DNA of 64,000 nt, taken from the NCBI GenBank assembly GCA_934597255.1, contig CAKTQV010000006.1, positions 62,001 through 126,000 of the forward strand, written 5' to 3'. Under the pieces are notes generated by a model. It made no database searches, was not told the origin of the DNA, and worked only from the letters and a program-made list of their open reading frames with translations. A program made the translations under genes and the position numbers. Positions 1 through 8,220 of the stretch are shown here, piece by piece. The DNA comes from an uncultured Oscillospiraceae bacterium (GTDB lineage Bacteria; Bacillota; Clostridia; Oscillospirales; Oscillospiraceae). Positions within the stretch are counted from its first letter, which is position 1. The number at the start of each line of letters is the position of its first letter.

Positions 1-827
1 CGGCCGTCGCGCTGCAGAACGTGCAGGTGGAGGATCTGTCGCTGCTGACGGTCGAGGCGGTGCCGGACGATTGCGGCATCCTGTGCATCAACGGCCCCGT
101 GAGCGACCTTTCCGCCGCCGAGACGGCCATGATACGCGAATATCTGGAGCGGGGCGGGCGGCTGCTGGCCGCGACGGCCTACACGCAGGAGGATATGACG
201 AATTTTGACGGCCTGCTGGCCGATTGGGGGCTGTCCGTGCGGTACGGCTATGTGCTTGAGGACAATTCGCGCTACCACTTTGCCGGCTACGTCGATCTGC
301 TGCTGCCGGAGATGCAGAGCCACAACATCACAAGCCCGCTGTCGGAGGCCGGCTACAGCGTCCTGTTCCCGGATGCGCAGGCGCTCGTCATGGGAAGCAC
401 GGCGGAGGATGTCACGCTCTCTTCGCTGCTGAAAAGCTCGTCGGAATCGTATCTGAAGACCGAGCTGGCCGGCACGGCCAATCTGGAAAAGGCGGACGGC
501 GACGAGGAAGGGCCGTTCGTGCTGGCGGCGGCCGCCGTGAATAAGACCACCGGCGGACAGATTGTCGTGTTCGGCTCGAACAGCTTCATGGAGCGGGACT
601 TTTCGGATATGGTGTCCGGCGCGAATCTGGATATGTATCTCAACGCGGTCGACTGGCTGTGTGAAAAGACGGAGGCCATCTCCATCCATGCCAAGACCAT
701 CTCCACCGATTATCTGACCTTCAGCGACAGCGCGGCGGGCGCGGCCCGCGTGGTGCTGCTGGCGCTGGTGCCGCTGGCGTTTGCGGCGGTGGGACTTGTG
801 ACCTTTATCCGAAGGAGGCGGCGCTGA
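1..827 (+). CDS. GldG-like ABC-export auxiliary protein (5' truncated by window edge)
   Basis: The reading frame is open to the first base of the window, so the true start lies upstream and only the C-terminal ~275 residues are seen. The visible part is an extracytoplasmic domain followed by one C-terminal membrane helix (about 20 hydrophobic residues) and an Arg-rich cytoplasmic tail. This is the layout of Gldg-family proteins (gliding-motility/ABC-2 auxiliary components) that pair with an ABC permease and a DUF4340 protein. The next gene is a DUF4340 protein whose ATG overlaps this stop by one base, which supports the assignment. In non-gliding Firmicutes these operons are thought to be ABC exporters of unknown substrate. 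Family call is from resemblance and context. Confidence 0.72.
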   Translation, partial: AVALQNVQVEDLSLLTVEAVPDDCGILCINGPVSDLSAAETAMIREYLERGGRLLAATAYTQEDMTNFDGLLADWGLSVRYGYVLEDNSRYHFAGYVDLLLPEMQSHNITSPLSEAGYSVLFPDAQALVMGSTAEDVTLSSLLKSSSESYLKTELAGTANLEKADGDEEGPFVLAAAAVNKTTGGQIVVFGSNSFMERDFSDMVSGANLDMYLNAVDWLCEKTEAISIHAKTISTDYLTFSDSAAGAARVVLLALVPLAFAAVGLVTFIRRRRR

Positions 828-2164
828 TGAAGCGGGGGACTCAATTGCTCGTGCTGCTGGCGGCGCTGGCCGTTGCAGTGGGCGCCTATTTCGCCGTGAC
901 GGCGGCCGTGAAGGACGGCGAGGGGAAAAAGGCGGAGGAAGCGGCGCAGACGAACGAGCAGCCGCTGGCCGCCGGCGGCTACGACGAGATTGACGCCATG
1001 GCGTGGACCTACGGCGGCGTGAGCGTGTCGCTGGAGCGGGACGGGGACGGACAGTGGTACTGCCCGGACGAGCCGGACTGCCCGATCGATCAGTCGAAGG
1101 CGGCCATCATGCAGTCGGCGGCCAGCGCCGTGGCCGGAGAGCTGTATGTGGAGAAGGCGGAGGAGCTTGCGTCCTACGGGCTGGACGAGCCGCAGCTTGA
1201 GCTGACGGTCCGCGCCGGGGAGGTCGAGCGCCGCTACGCCGTCGGGGATTACAGCGAGCTGGCCGGCCGGTATTACATGACGGTCGACGGCGGCTCGGAC
1301 GTGTATCTGGAGGGCGGCGAGCTGACGGCCAGCTTCTGGTACGATCTGGAGAACCTTGTGCAGTTCGAGTCCGCGCCGGCGGATGTGTCGCAGCTTACGT
1401 CGATGACGGTGGAGACGGACGTGCAGAGCTACACGCTTGAATATGAGGCCGACCCGCTGACGGTCAGCTACACGGACGCGTTCCACTGGTTCGCCGCGGC
1501 GGACGGCGCGTACAGCGCGCTGGACGCGGACAAGGCTGAGGCTCTGTGCAATAAAGCGGCGCAGATCACCTTCAAGGTCTGCGAAACATGGAAGGCGGAC
1601 GCGGCGGCGCTGGCGGAATACGGGCTGGACGAGCCGCAGGGAAGCGTCCGGCTCACCTATGAGACGACCAGCGGCGGGGACGGAAGCTTTGCGCTGGAGT
1701 TCGGCGACTATACGGACGGCGGCGAGATATACGTCCGGCTGGCCGGGTCGTCCATGATCTACCGGGCTGACGGGAGCGTGCTCGACGCGCTCATGCACGC
1801 GAGCCTGACCGCGCTGGCGCCGGAGAATTTCCTGGCGCTCGACGGCGCGCAGATCGCCTCGCTCACGCTGGAGACGGATGGGCTGAGCCGCGCGGTCGAT
1901 ACGGAGCTTTCGGACGTGCAGGATTTTCTGGCGGACTTCTCCGCGCTGTATGCGGCGGACGGAACGCCGGAGGGCGACGGGCGCGGCGAGGCGTTTCTGA
2001 CCGTGACGATCGCCTTTGAAGACGGCGGGGAGCTGACGGCGGCGTTTTACCGCTACGATTCGGCGAACTGCCTGTGCGAAGTGAACGGCGGGCTCCGGCT
2101 CGTGTCCCGGACGGGCGCGGAGGCGTTGGCGGAAAGCGCCGGCGCGCTGCTGCGGGCCCGATAA
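827..2164 (+). CDS. DUF4340-domain membrane-anchored protein
   Basis: 445 residues. An N-terminal membrane anchor (about residues 7-28) is followed by an extracytoplasmic region with two copies of a DUF4340-type module. Each copy carries the same YGLDEPQ motif (about residues 117-123 and 265-271), so the protein contains an internal duplication. The ATG overlaps the stop of the upstream GldG-like gene (TGATG), with the Shine-Dalgarno GAAGGAGG at 811-818, so the two are translationally coupled. DUF4340 proteins accompany GldG-type ABC systems. The exported substrate cannot be read from the sequence. It is the last gene of its operon. Confidence 0.78.
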   Translation: MKRGTQLLVLLAALAVAVGAYFAVTAAVKDGEGKKAEEAAQTNEQPLAAGGYDEIDAMAWTYGGVSVSLERDGDGQWYCPDEPDCPIDQSKAAIMQSAASAVAGELYVEKAEELASYGLDEPQLELTVRAGEVERRYAVGDYSELAGRYYMTVDGGSDVYLEGGELTASFWYDLENLVQFESAPADVSQLTSMTVETDVQSYTLEYEADPLTVSYTDAFHWFAAADGAYSALDADKAEALCNKAAQITFKVCETWKADAAALAEYGLDEPQGSVRLTYETTSGGDGSFALEFGDYTDGGEIYVRLAGSSMIYRADGSVLDALMHASLTALAPENFLALDGAQIASLTLETDGLSRAVDTELSDVQDFLADFSALYAADGTPEGDGRGEAFLTVTIAFEDGGELTAAFYRYDSANCLCEVNGGLRLVSRTGAEALAESAGALLRAR

Positions 2165-2167
2165 GCA

Positions 2168-2210
2168 TAAAAAAATCAGCCGCCGGCTCTGGTCTGGAGC
2201 CGGCGGCTGA
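2168..2210 (-). terminator. Rho-independent terminator of the leftward CAT-fold gene
   Basis: A perfect 14-bp stem (2176-2189 with 2197-2210) has a 7-base loop. On the minus strand it is followed by a run of seven T, so it ends the leftward gene at 2355. It also lies just after the rightward DUF4340 gene, but it lacks a T-run in that direction. Confidence 0.75.
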
Positions 2211-2354
2211 CGCTGCATTGCGATGTTTTCCGCCGCGGCGGCACGGGAAATTTGGGCATGTGAGGGGAAAGTGCTCAAAATCCGTGCAGCGGCGGATTTG
2301 TGTCTGTATTTTAACAGCCGGTGCGGGTTTATACTGAAAAAGTCGGAGAAGGAC

Positions 2355-3227
2355 TCAGTTGTCGTCGTCCAGAACGCGTCTGGGCGCGCGCTCGAGCTCG
2401 TGCGGCTCGGCCATGTAGTGCTTCCAGTACAGGATCGCCTTTTCGATCTGCGCCTTGGTGGCGATGCGGCTGTCCACGGCGATGTCCACGTCGAGCCAGC
2501 GCCGGGGAACGAGGCGCCCGCCGTCGTCCGGCTCAAGCGTGCTGCGCACGGCGCCGAGCGTGATGTTGACGGAGGTGCTGCCGAGGTTGGAAAGCGGCAT
2601 GGCGTTGGCGGCAAGCCCGGCCGGCGCGTTGTCAAACAGGCGGAGCGAGGCATGCCACGGGCTGGCGAACAGGACCCGGCGGCTCAGAAGCCCGAAATAG
2701 TCGAGCAGCCGCATGATCTGTATCCCGAAGCGCAGAAGAAAACGGGGCAGAAGCATGAGAAAATCCGTGACGCGCTCGGCCGCGCGGTCGCGGTCGCCGG
2801 AGCGGAAATCGTCGAAGGCGCGCAGGAGCTTGTAATACACGTCCGCGACGGTGTCGCTGCCGTCAAGACGCGCCTTGACGTCGCTGGAATAGGTCTCGCC
2901 GATGCCGGACAGAAGAACGTCCAGCTCCTCCCGGGCGAAAAGGCGGTGACCGGCGACGAAGCGGTTTATGTAGGGCAGGCGCGCGGCCGTGCGCACAAAG
3001 GCGGCGGCGGCGAGATGCGCCATCCCGATGCCGTCGAACCCCTCCTGCGCCTTTCCGTCGAGCCAGGCGGATGCCGCCGAGATCTCGATGCTCTCGCGGT
3101 AATGCTCCTGCGCTTCGGTACGCGTGCGCACGAGCATGGGAAGAAGCCGCTCACCGGACGGGGTCGTGCGGAGCCTCCGGCCGTCGGGACGGCCGATAAG
3201 CTGCTTTCCTGCGTAACGTTGAGCCAT
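2355..3227 (-). CDS. 2-oxoacid dehydrogenase acyltransferase-like (CAT-fold) protein without catalytic motif
   Basis: 290 residues. The start is the ATG at 3227, because the minus strand carries GGAGGTGC just upstream (3231-3238). The C-terminal ~80 residues resemble the end of 2-oxoacid dehydrogenase E2 / chloramphenicol acetyltransferase folds: an LSNLGSTSVNITLG strand, then a DVDIAVDSRIATKAQ segment where active enzymes carry the DHRxxDG active site. The catalytic His is Ser here and the DG is missing, so acyl transfer is unlikely. It has no lipoyl domain and no partner dehydrogenase genes nearby. It is a lone gene with its own terminator. The fold is inferred from the motif pattern; the function is unknown. 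Confidence 0.5.
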   Translation of the reverse strand: MAQRYAGKQLIGRPDGRRLRTTPSGERLLPMLVRTRTEAQEHYRESIEISAASAWLDGKAQEGFDGIGMAHLAAAAFVRTAARLPYINRFVAGHRLFAREELDVLLSGIGETYSSDVKARLDGSDTVADVYYKLLRAFDDFRSGDRDRAAERVTDFLMLLPRFLLRFGIQIMRLLDYFGLLSRRVLFASPWHASLRLFDNAPAGLAANAMPLSNLGSTSVNITLGAVRSTLEPDDGGRLVPRRWLDVDIAVDSRIATKAQIEKAILYWKHYMAEPHELERAPRRVLDDDN

Positions 3228-3348
3228 GATGCACCTCCGTGCCGTAAATTCCGAACGGATTATATCACAGATCGGCCGCCAATGCAATTTTGAGCGGCGT
3301 CCGGGATGGGCACGACAGGAAAATAACAGGCGGGAATGAAGAAAACGC

Positions 3349-3377
3349 TTGCAATCGGGCGGCATTTCATTTAACAT
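3349..3377 (+). promoter_or_regulatory. Candidate promoter of the V-ATPase operon
   Basis: TTGCAA at 3349-3354 and TAACAT at 3372-3377 are separated by 17 bp, about 70 bp ahead of the first gene. The -10 is a weak match, so this is a candidate only. Confidence 0.4.
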
Positions 3378-3447
3378 ATAAGAGGCGCTCTGCGCATTAT
3401 TTTGCGCACACGGCGCCGGGAATCCCCAAGATATAGGAGGTAATCGG

Positions 3448-3762
3448 ATGTCTCTGGAAGCAATGGACGCGATTGCCCTGGCGGAGGAAAAAGCCAGACA
3501 GATCAAGCTGTCCGCCGCGCAGGATGCAAAAAAATCGCTTCAGGCGGCGCGCGACGCGGCGCAGATCGCGCTGGCCGCGGCGGAGGCGAAGGCCGATGCG
3601 GAGGTAAAGGAGCTGCAGCGCAAGGCCGATGAAAAGGCCACGGAGGACGCGCAGGTGCTCGCCTCCAATACAAGAAACCGCCGGGCCGCCATGAAGGCGC
3701 GCGCCGACAAAAAGCTGGACGAGGCTGTTTCCATGGTCGTGGAAAGGATTGTGAAGGGCTGA
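3448..3762 (+). CDS. ntpF: V-type ATPase peripheral stalk subunit (NtpF / subunit G-H type)
   Basis: 104 residues, almost entirely alpha-helical and rich in Ala, Lys and Glu, with a coiled-coil pattern throughout. It would pair with NtpE to form the peripheral stalk that holds the catalytic head against the membrane sector. A strong Shine-Dalgarno (AGGAGG) lies at 3436-3441. It is the first gene of the nine-gene operon, and the next gene starts one base after its stop. Small stalk subunits have little sequence signature, so the call rests on size, coiled-coil character and position, which match the first gene of the E. hirae ntp operon. Confidence 0.8.
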   Translation: MSLEAMDAIALAEEKARQIKLSAAQDAKKSLQAARDAAQIALAAAEAKADAEVKELQRKADEKATEDAQVLASNTRNRRAAMKARADKKLDEAVSMVVERIVKG

Positions 3763-3763
3763 T

Positions 3764-5740
3764 ATGTCCATTGTCAGGATGAAAAAAGTGCGGCTGCTTG
3801 TGCTGCGCTCGCGGCGCGACGATCTGATGAGGGAGCTGTCGCGCTTCGGAAATATGGAGATTACGGAGCCGGAGGCGCTGCTGTCCGATCCGGACACCGC
3901 CGCGCTGCTCCGGCGCGAGACGAGCGATCTCGTCCAGGCGCGCACCGACCAGGCGACGCTCCAGCGCGCCATTGAGCTGCTGGGCAGCTACGCGCCGGAG
4001 AAGGGCTCGCTGTTCGCGCTGCGGCCGGAGGTGGACGAGGCGTCCGTTATGGACGAGGCGGCGCTGCAGTCGGATCTGCTGCTGGCGGAGCGGATCGTCG
4101 GTCTGGACGAGCGCGCGCGCCGCTGCGAGGCGGAGCTTTCCCAGAAGCGGGCGCTGAGCGATTCGCTCAAGCCGTGGGAGCCGCTGGATTATCCGCTCGA
4201 CGCCAAAGGAACGAAAACGGTCGCCGCGCTGTTCGGAACGCTGCGGGCCGAGGCGGAGCCGGAGGCGCTGCAGCGCGCGGCGGCCGCCGTTTCGGATGCG
4301 GTGCAGCTTTACCGTGTGTCGAGCGACGCCGATCAGCATCGCTTTCTGGTGCTGTGCATGAAAAACGAGCGCGCCGGGGTTCTGACGGCGCTGCATGACG
4401 CCGGCTTTGAAACGGTCAGCTTCCCGGGCGTGACCGGCACGGCCCGCGACAACATCGCCGCGCTGCGCCGCGAGATCGGCCAGCTCGAGGCGAAGAAAAA
4501 GGCGCTTGAAAAGGAGATAGCGGCCAACGCCGCCTCCCGCGGCGAGTTGAAGCTCGGCGCGGACCGCATCGGCAGCGTGATCGCGCGTGCGGAGGCGGTG
4601 GAAAGGCTCAGCGGCACGGAATCGGTCGTCGCGGTCGAGGGCTGGTGCCCGGCGGATCGGCAGCATGAGCTGGAGACGCTGCTGGAGCGCTTTGAGTGCG
4701 CGTGGGAATTCAGCGACCCCGCCGAGGAGGAATATCCCGAGGTGCCGGTTAAGCTCAAGAACAACGTTTTTGCCCGCGCGATGAACATGGTCACGAATAT
4801 GTACAGCCTGCCGGCTTACGACGGGACGGATCCCAATCCCCTGATGGCGCCGTTTTTCATCCTGTTTTACGGCATGATGATGGCGGATATGGGATACGGG
4901 CTTCTGATGATCGCCGGCGCGCTGGTGGTGCTGCTGAAGATGCGGCCGCGCGAGTCGCTGCGCAACTTTGCCGATCTTCTTTTGTACTGCGGCGTGTCCA
5001 CGCTGATCTTCGGCGCGCTGACGGGCGGCTTTTTCGGCGACTTCCTGCCGCGCATCGCCGCGATCATCGACCCCGACACGAGCTTCACGGCGCTGCCGGC
5101 GCTGTTTACGCCGCTGGATGACACGATGGCCATTCTGGTTGGCGCGCTGTGTCTCGGTCTTGTTCAGACCGTCACGGGCATGGCCGTGAGCGTGGTGAAT
5201 AAATTCCGCGCCGGCGACTGGGTAAGCGCCGTGTTCGACGAGATCACCTGGTGGGTCATTCTGGCCGGGCTCGGCATGATGGTTTTGGGCGTCGGCAGCG
5301 TGGGCGGGCTCCCGGTCGTTCTGCTGGTAGGCTGCGCGATGCTGGTCGTGGGCCAGTTCGTGATCAAAAAGAGCGTTGCGGGCGGTCTGCTGGGCGTGTT
5401 TGTGGCGATATACAACGGCGTCACGGGCTTTTTCAGCGACATTCTGTCCTATTCGCGCCTGATGGCGCTGATGCTGTCCGGCAGCATTATCGCCACGGTG
5501 TTCAATACGCTGGCCGCCATTCCCGGCAATACGGTGCCGGTCAAGCTGGTCTGCTTTATCCTGATCTCCGCGCTCGGAAACGGGCTGAACTTCACGCTCA
5601 ATATCCTCGGCTGCTATGTCCACGATCTCCGGCTGCAGTGTCTGGAGTTCTTCGGCCGCTTTTATAAGGACGGCGGCCGTCCCTTTGCCCCGCTGAATCT
5701 GAATACAAAATATGTAGATATTATCAAGGAGGAAAACTAA
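3764..5740 (+). CDS. ntpI: V-type ATPase subunit I (a-type stator)
   Basis: 658 residues, the usual size for bacterial subunit I. The N-terminal ~345 residues are soluble and partly coiled-coil. The C-terminal half holds about seven hydrophobic membrane segments, beginning near FFILFYGMMMADMGYGLL, a typical subunit I/a signature. This subunit forms the ion half-channels beside the K ring and supplies the arginine needed for rotation. It is packed between ntpF (1-bp gap) and ntpK (1-bp gap). Confidence 0.95.
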   Translation: MSIVRMKKVRLLVLRSRRDDLMRELSRFGNMEITEPEALLSDPDTAALLRRETSDLVQARTDQATLQRAIELLGSYAPEKGSLFALRPEVDEASVMDEAALQSDLLLAERIVGLDERARRCEAELSQKRALSDSLKPWEPLDYPLDAKGTKTVAALFGTLRAEAEPEALQRAAAAVSDAVQLYRVSSDADQHRFLVLCMKNERAGVLTALHDAGFETVSFPGVTGTARDNIAALRREIGQLEAKKKALEKEIAANAASRGELKLGADRIGSVIARAEAVERLSGTESVVAVEGWCPADRQHELETLLERFECAWEFSDPAEEEYPEVPVKLKNNVFARAMNMVTNMYSLPAYDGTDPNPLMAPFFILFYGMMMADMGYGLLMIAGALVVLLKMRPRESLRNFADLLLYCGVSTLIFGALTGGFFGDFLPRIAAIIDPDTSFTALPALFTPLDDTMAILVGALCLGLVQTVTGMAVSVVNKFRAGDWVSAVFDEITWWVILAGLGMMVLGVGSVGGLPVVLLVGCAMLVVGQFVIKKSVAGGLLGVFVAIYNGVTGFFSDILSYSRLMALMLSGSIIATVFNTLAAIPGNTVPVKLVCFILISALGNGLNFTLNILGCYVHDLRLQCLEFFGRFYKDGGRPFAPLNLNTKYVDIIKEEN

Positions 5741-5741
5741 A

Positions 5742-6230
5742 ATGGAATTTCTCAACCAGTATGGCGGTCTGCTGCTCGCGTTTCTCGGCTCCGGTCTCGC
5801 TGCCGGCCTGTGCTGCGTCGGTTCTTCCCGCGGCTGCGGCATGGTGGGCGAAGCGGCTTCCGGCCTGCTCTGCGAGCATCCCGAGCATTTCTCCAAGTGC
5901 CTGATTCTGCAGGTGCTTCCCGGCACGCAGGGGCTGTACGGTCTGGTCGTCTGGTTCATGACCATGCTGCAGGTCGGCCTGTTCGGCGGCAGCGGTCTGA
6001 TGCAGATCACCGGCGTTCAGGGCTTTACGCTGCTGGTCTCCTGCCTGCCCATGGCGCTCGGCGGCTGGCTGTCCGCCATTTTCCAGGGACGCGTCGCGGC
6101 CTCGGCCATCAACGTCGTTGCCAAGAAGCCCAACGACTGGTCCAAGGGCATCATCCTGTGCGTCACGGTCGAGTTCTACGCGATCCTTTCCCTGCTCGTC
6201 TCCATTCTGATGATCACCAACGCTCTTTGA
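5742..6230 (+). CDS. ntpK: V-type ATPase proteolipid subunit K, predicted sodium-binding
   Basis: 162 residues with four membrane helices, i.e. two fused hairpins as in E. hirae NtpK. From memory of that protein, the residues that coordinate sodium are L61, T64, Q65, Q110 and E139, with Y68 hydrogen-bonded to the glutamate. All have counterparts here: L59, T62, Q63 and Y66 within LPGTQGLYG, Q115 within FQGRVAAS, and E144 within VEFYAIL. The N-terminal hairpin lacks a carboxylate at the position matching E144, as in other V-type proteolipids. This predicts sodium rather than proton translocation. The gene starts one base after ntpI, behind AAGGAGG. Confidence 0.95.
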   Translation: MEFLNQYGGLLLAFLGSGLAAGLCCVGSSRGCGMVGEAASGLLCEHPEHFSKCLILQVLPGTQGLYGLVVWFMTMLQVGLFGGSGLMQITGVQGFTLLVSCLPMALGGWLSAIFQGRVAASAINVVAKKPNDWSKGIILCVTVEFYAILSLLVSILMITNAL

Positions 6231-6255
6231 TCCCCCTCTGGAAAGAGGTAATGCT

Positions 6256-6855
6256 ATGAACGGAATTGACAAGATCACGGCGCGCATCGAGGCGGACGCG
6301 GCGGCGGAAGCGGCCGCGGCGGCGCAGGAGGCGGCCAGCCAGTGCGCCCAGATCCGCGCCGAGGCGGAAAAGCAGGCACAGGAGCGCTACTGGGCCCGCA
6401 TGAAGCAGGGCGTCAAGGCGGTGGAGGACCGCTCCGCGCGTCTGGCCAGCACCGCCGACATGGAGGCAAGGAAGAATATCCTCGCCTTCAAGCAGGAGAC
6501 CGTCGCCTCCGTGTTTGACGCGGCGCGCCGGGAGCTTCTGTCCATGCCGAAGGCGGACTACATCCGTTTTTTAACGGATAAGGCCGCGGCGGCGGCCGTT
6601 ACCGGGCGCGAGCAGCTCGTGTTCAACGCGGCGGACAAAAAATCCACGGCCGAAAAGGTGCTGGCCGCGGCGAACAAGGCGCTGGAGAAGGCCGGAAAGA
6701 CCGCGGAGCTGACGATTGCGGACGATACCGGCGCGTTTGCCGGCGGACTGATCGTCCGGCAGGGAAGCATCGAGACCAACTGCACGGTGGAGGCGCTCGT
6801 GGAACAGGCGCGGGAGGATATGGCCGCCGAGGTGGCCGCCCTGCTCTTTGCCTGA
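6256..6855 (+). CDS. ntpE: V-type ATPase subunit E (peripheral stalk)
   Basis: 199 residues. The N-terminal ~90 residues form a long Ala/Glu/Lys-rich helix for coiled-coil pairing with NtpF. The C-terminal globular domain contains GAFAGGLIVRQGSIETNCT, typical of subunit E, which contacts the top of the catalytic head. The start is an ATG behind AAAGAGGTAAT. It precedes subunit C by 25 bp. Confidence 0.92.
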   Translation: MNGIDKITARIEADAAAEAAAAAQEAASQCAQIRAEAEKQAQERYWARMKQGVKAVEDRSARLASTADMEARKNILAFKQETVASVFDAARRELLSMPKADYIRFLTDKAAAAAVTGREQLVFNAADKKSTAEKVLAAANKALEKAGKTAELTIADDTGAFAGGLIVRQGSIETNCTVEALVEQAREDMAAEVAALLFA

Positions 6856-6880
6856 AACTCCTGGCTGGGAGGAAAGCGAT

Positions 6881-7885
6881 TTGGCAAAAAAACTGAAAAA
6901 CAACAATAAATACATTTTCCTGTGCGCGAATCTACGCGCGCGGGAGCCCCGGCTGCTGACGGGCGAGCGGATGGCGAAGATGTGCGAGGCGGCGAGCTTC
7001 GGCGAGGCCGCCAAGTATCTGCTTGACTGCGATTACCCGGATATGAGCGGGATGGACGATGTGCAGATCGAACGGACCATCGCCGATCACCGCAAGCAGG
7101 TCGTCGGCGAGATCGCCGCGTTCTGCCCGGAGCCTATCATGCTCGACGCGTTCCGCATCCGCTACGATTACCACAACATCAAGGTGCTGGTCAAGTCGCA
7201 CGGCGAGCACGGGAACACGGAGCGGCTGATGTCCAGTTGCGGCATCGTTGACCCGGACGTCATGGCCGAGTGCTATCGGAGCGAAAACTACGACCGGCTG
7301 CCGGATCATATCCGCGACTGCCTGCGCGGCGCGCGTGAGCTGCTTGACCGCACCGGCGATCCGCAGCGCGCGGACTTTATGGTCGACCGCGCGTATTATA
7401 CGCAGCTTCTGACCATGACGCGCGGGCTGTCCGACGATTTTTACAGCCGCTATGTGCGCCACTGCATCGACGGGGCCAATCTGCGCAGCGCCGTGCGGGC
7501 GCGGCGCATCGGGCTGGATAAGTCGCTTGTGGAGGCCGCGATGATCCCCGGCGGCTATGTGGAAACGTATTCCATTGTGGACGCGTCGGATGAGCCGCAG
7601 TTGCTGGAGATCCTGTTTTTCGCCGGCATATTCCAGAAGGCGGCGGAGCTGGGAGCGGCGGCCATGGCCGGCGGCCCGCTGACGGCGTTTGAATCCGAAT
7701 GTGAAAACACGCTGACGCGCTGGCTTGACAACGCGAAATATATCATGTGCGGGCCGGCGCCGGTGCTGGCGTTTTTGGACAGTCTGGACTCTGAGGTCGT
7801 CGCCGTGCGGACGATCCTGCTCGGCAAGAAAAGCGGCATGAGCCCCGAGGCTATCCGGGAAAGGCTGCGTGAAAGCTATGTATAA
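6881..7885 (+). CDS. ntpC: V-type ATPase subunit C (d-type rotor-membrane coupler)
   Basis: 334 residues. I place the start at TTG 6881, 6-8 bp after a strong GGGAGGAAAG. An in-frame TTG at 6848 would overlap ntpE and has no ribosome site. The protein is soluble and mainly helical. Subunit C/d caps the K ring and links it to the central stalk. The sequence fits the family in length (~330) and in conserved elements such as the early NLRAREPRLL segment. It overlaps the next gene by 8 bp. Confidence 0.9.
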   Translation: MAKKLKNNNKYIFLCANLRAREPRLLTGERMAKMCEAASFGEAAKYLLDCDYPDMSGMDDVQIERTIADHRKQVVGEIAAFCPEPIMLDAFRIRYDYHNIKVLVKSHGEHGNTERLMSSCGIVDPDVMAECYRSENYDRLPDHIRDCLRGARELLDRTGDPQRADFMVDRAYYTQLLTMTRGLSDDFYSRYVRHCIDGANLRSAVRARRIGLDKSLVEAAMIPGGYVETYSIVDASDEPQLLEILFFAGIFQKAAELGAAAMAGGPLTAFESECENTLTRWLDNAKYIMCGPAPVLAFLDSLDSEVVAVRTILLGKKSGMSPEAIRERLRESYV

Positions 7886-8201
7886 AATTGCCGTTATCGG
7901 CTCCGGCCAGACGATCATGGGCTTCCGGGCTCTGGGGCTGGACGTGTTTCCGGCGGAGGACGGCCGGCAGGCGCACAAGCTCCTGCGGGAGCTGACGCGC
8001 GCCGAAGGGGAGAACGTATACTCCATTATCTATATCGAGGAAGATCTGGCGGCCGAGATACAGGCCGACATCGACAAATTCAAGGACAGTCCGGATACGG
8101 CCGTCATCCTCATTCCGGGCCGGAACGGCTCGCTCGGCATGGGGCTGTCCGCGCTGCACGCCGCCGTTGAGCGCGCCGTCGGCAGCGATATCCTCAAATG
8201 A
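7878..8201 (+). CDS. ntpG: V-type ATPase subunit F (NtpG)
   Basis: 107 residues from ATG 7878, giving the typical MYKIAVIG start of the family. An in-frame GTG at 7869 would add three residues. The fold is a small Rossmann-like domain with an IYIEEDLAAEIQ helix. Subunit F sits on the central stalk with subunit D. The gene overlaps ntpC by 8 bp and lies 19 bp before ntpA. Confidence 0.9.
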   Translation: MYKIAVIGSGQTIMGFRALGLDVFPAEDGRQAHKLLRELTRAEGENVYSIIYIEEDLAAEIQADIDKFKDSPDTAVILIPGRNGSLGMGLSALHAAVERAVGSDILK

Positions 8202-8220
8202 TTGGGAAAGAAGGTAGAGC

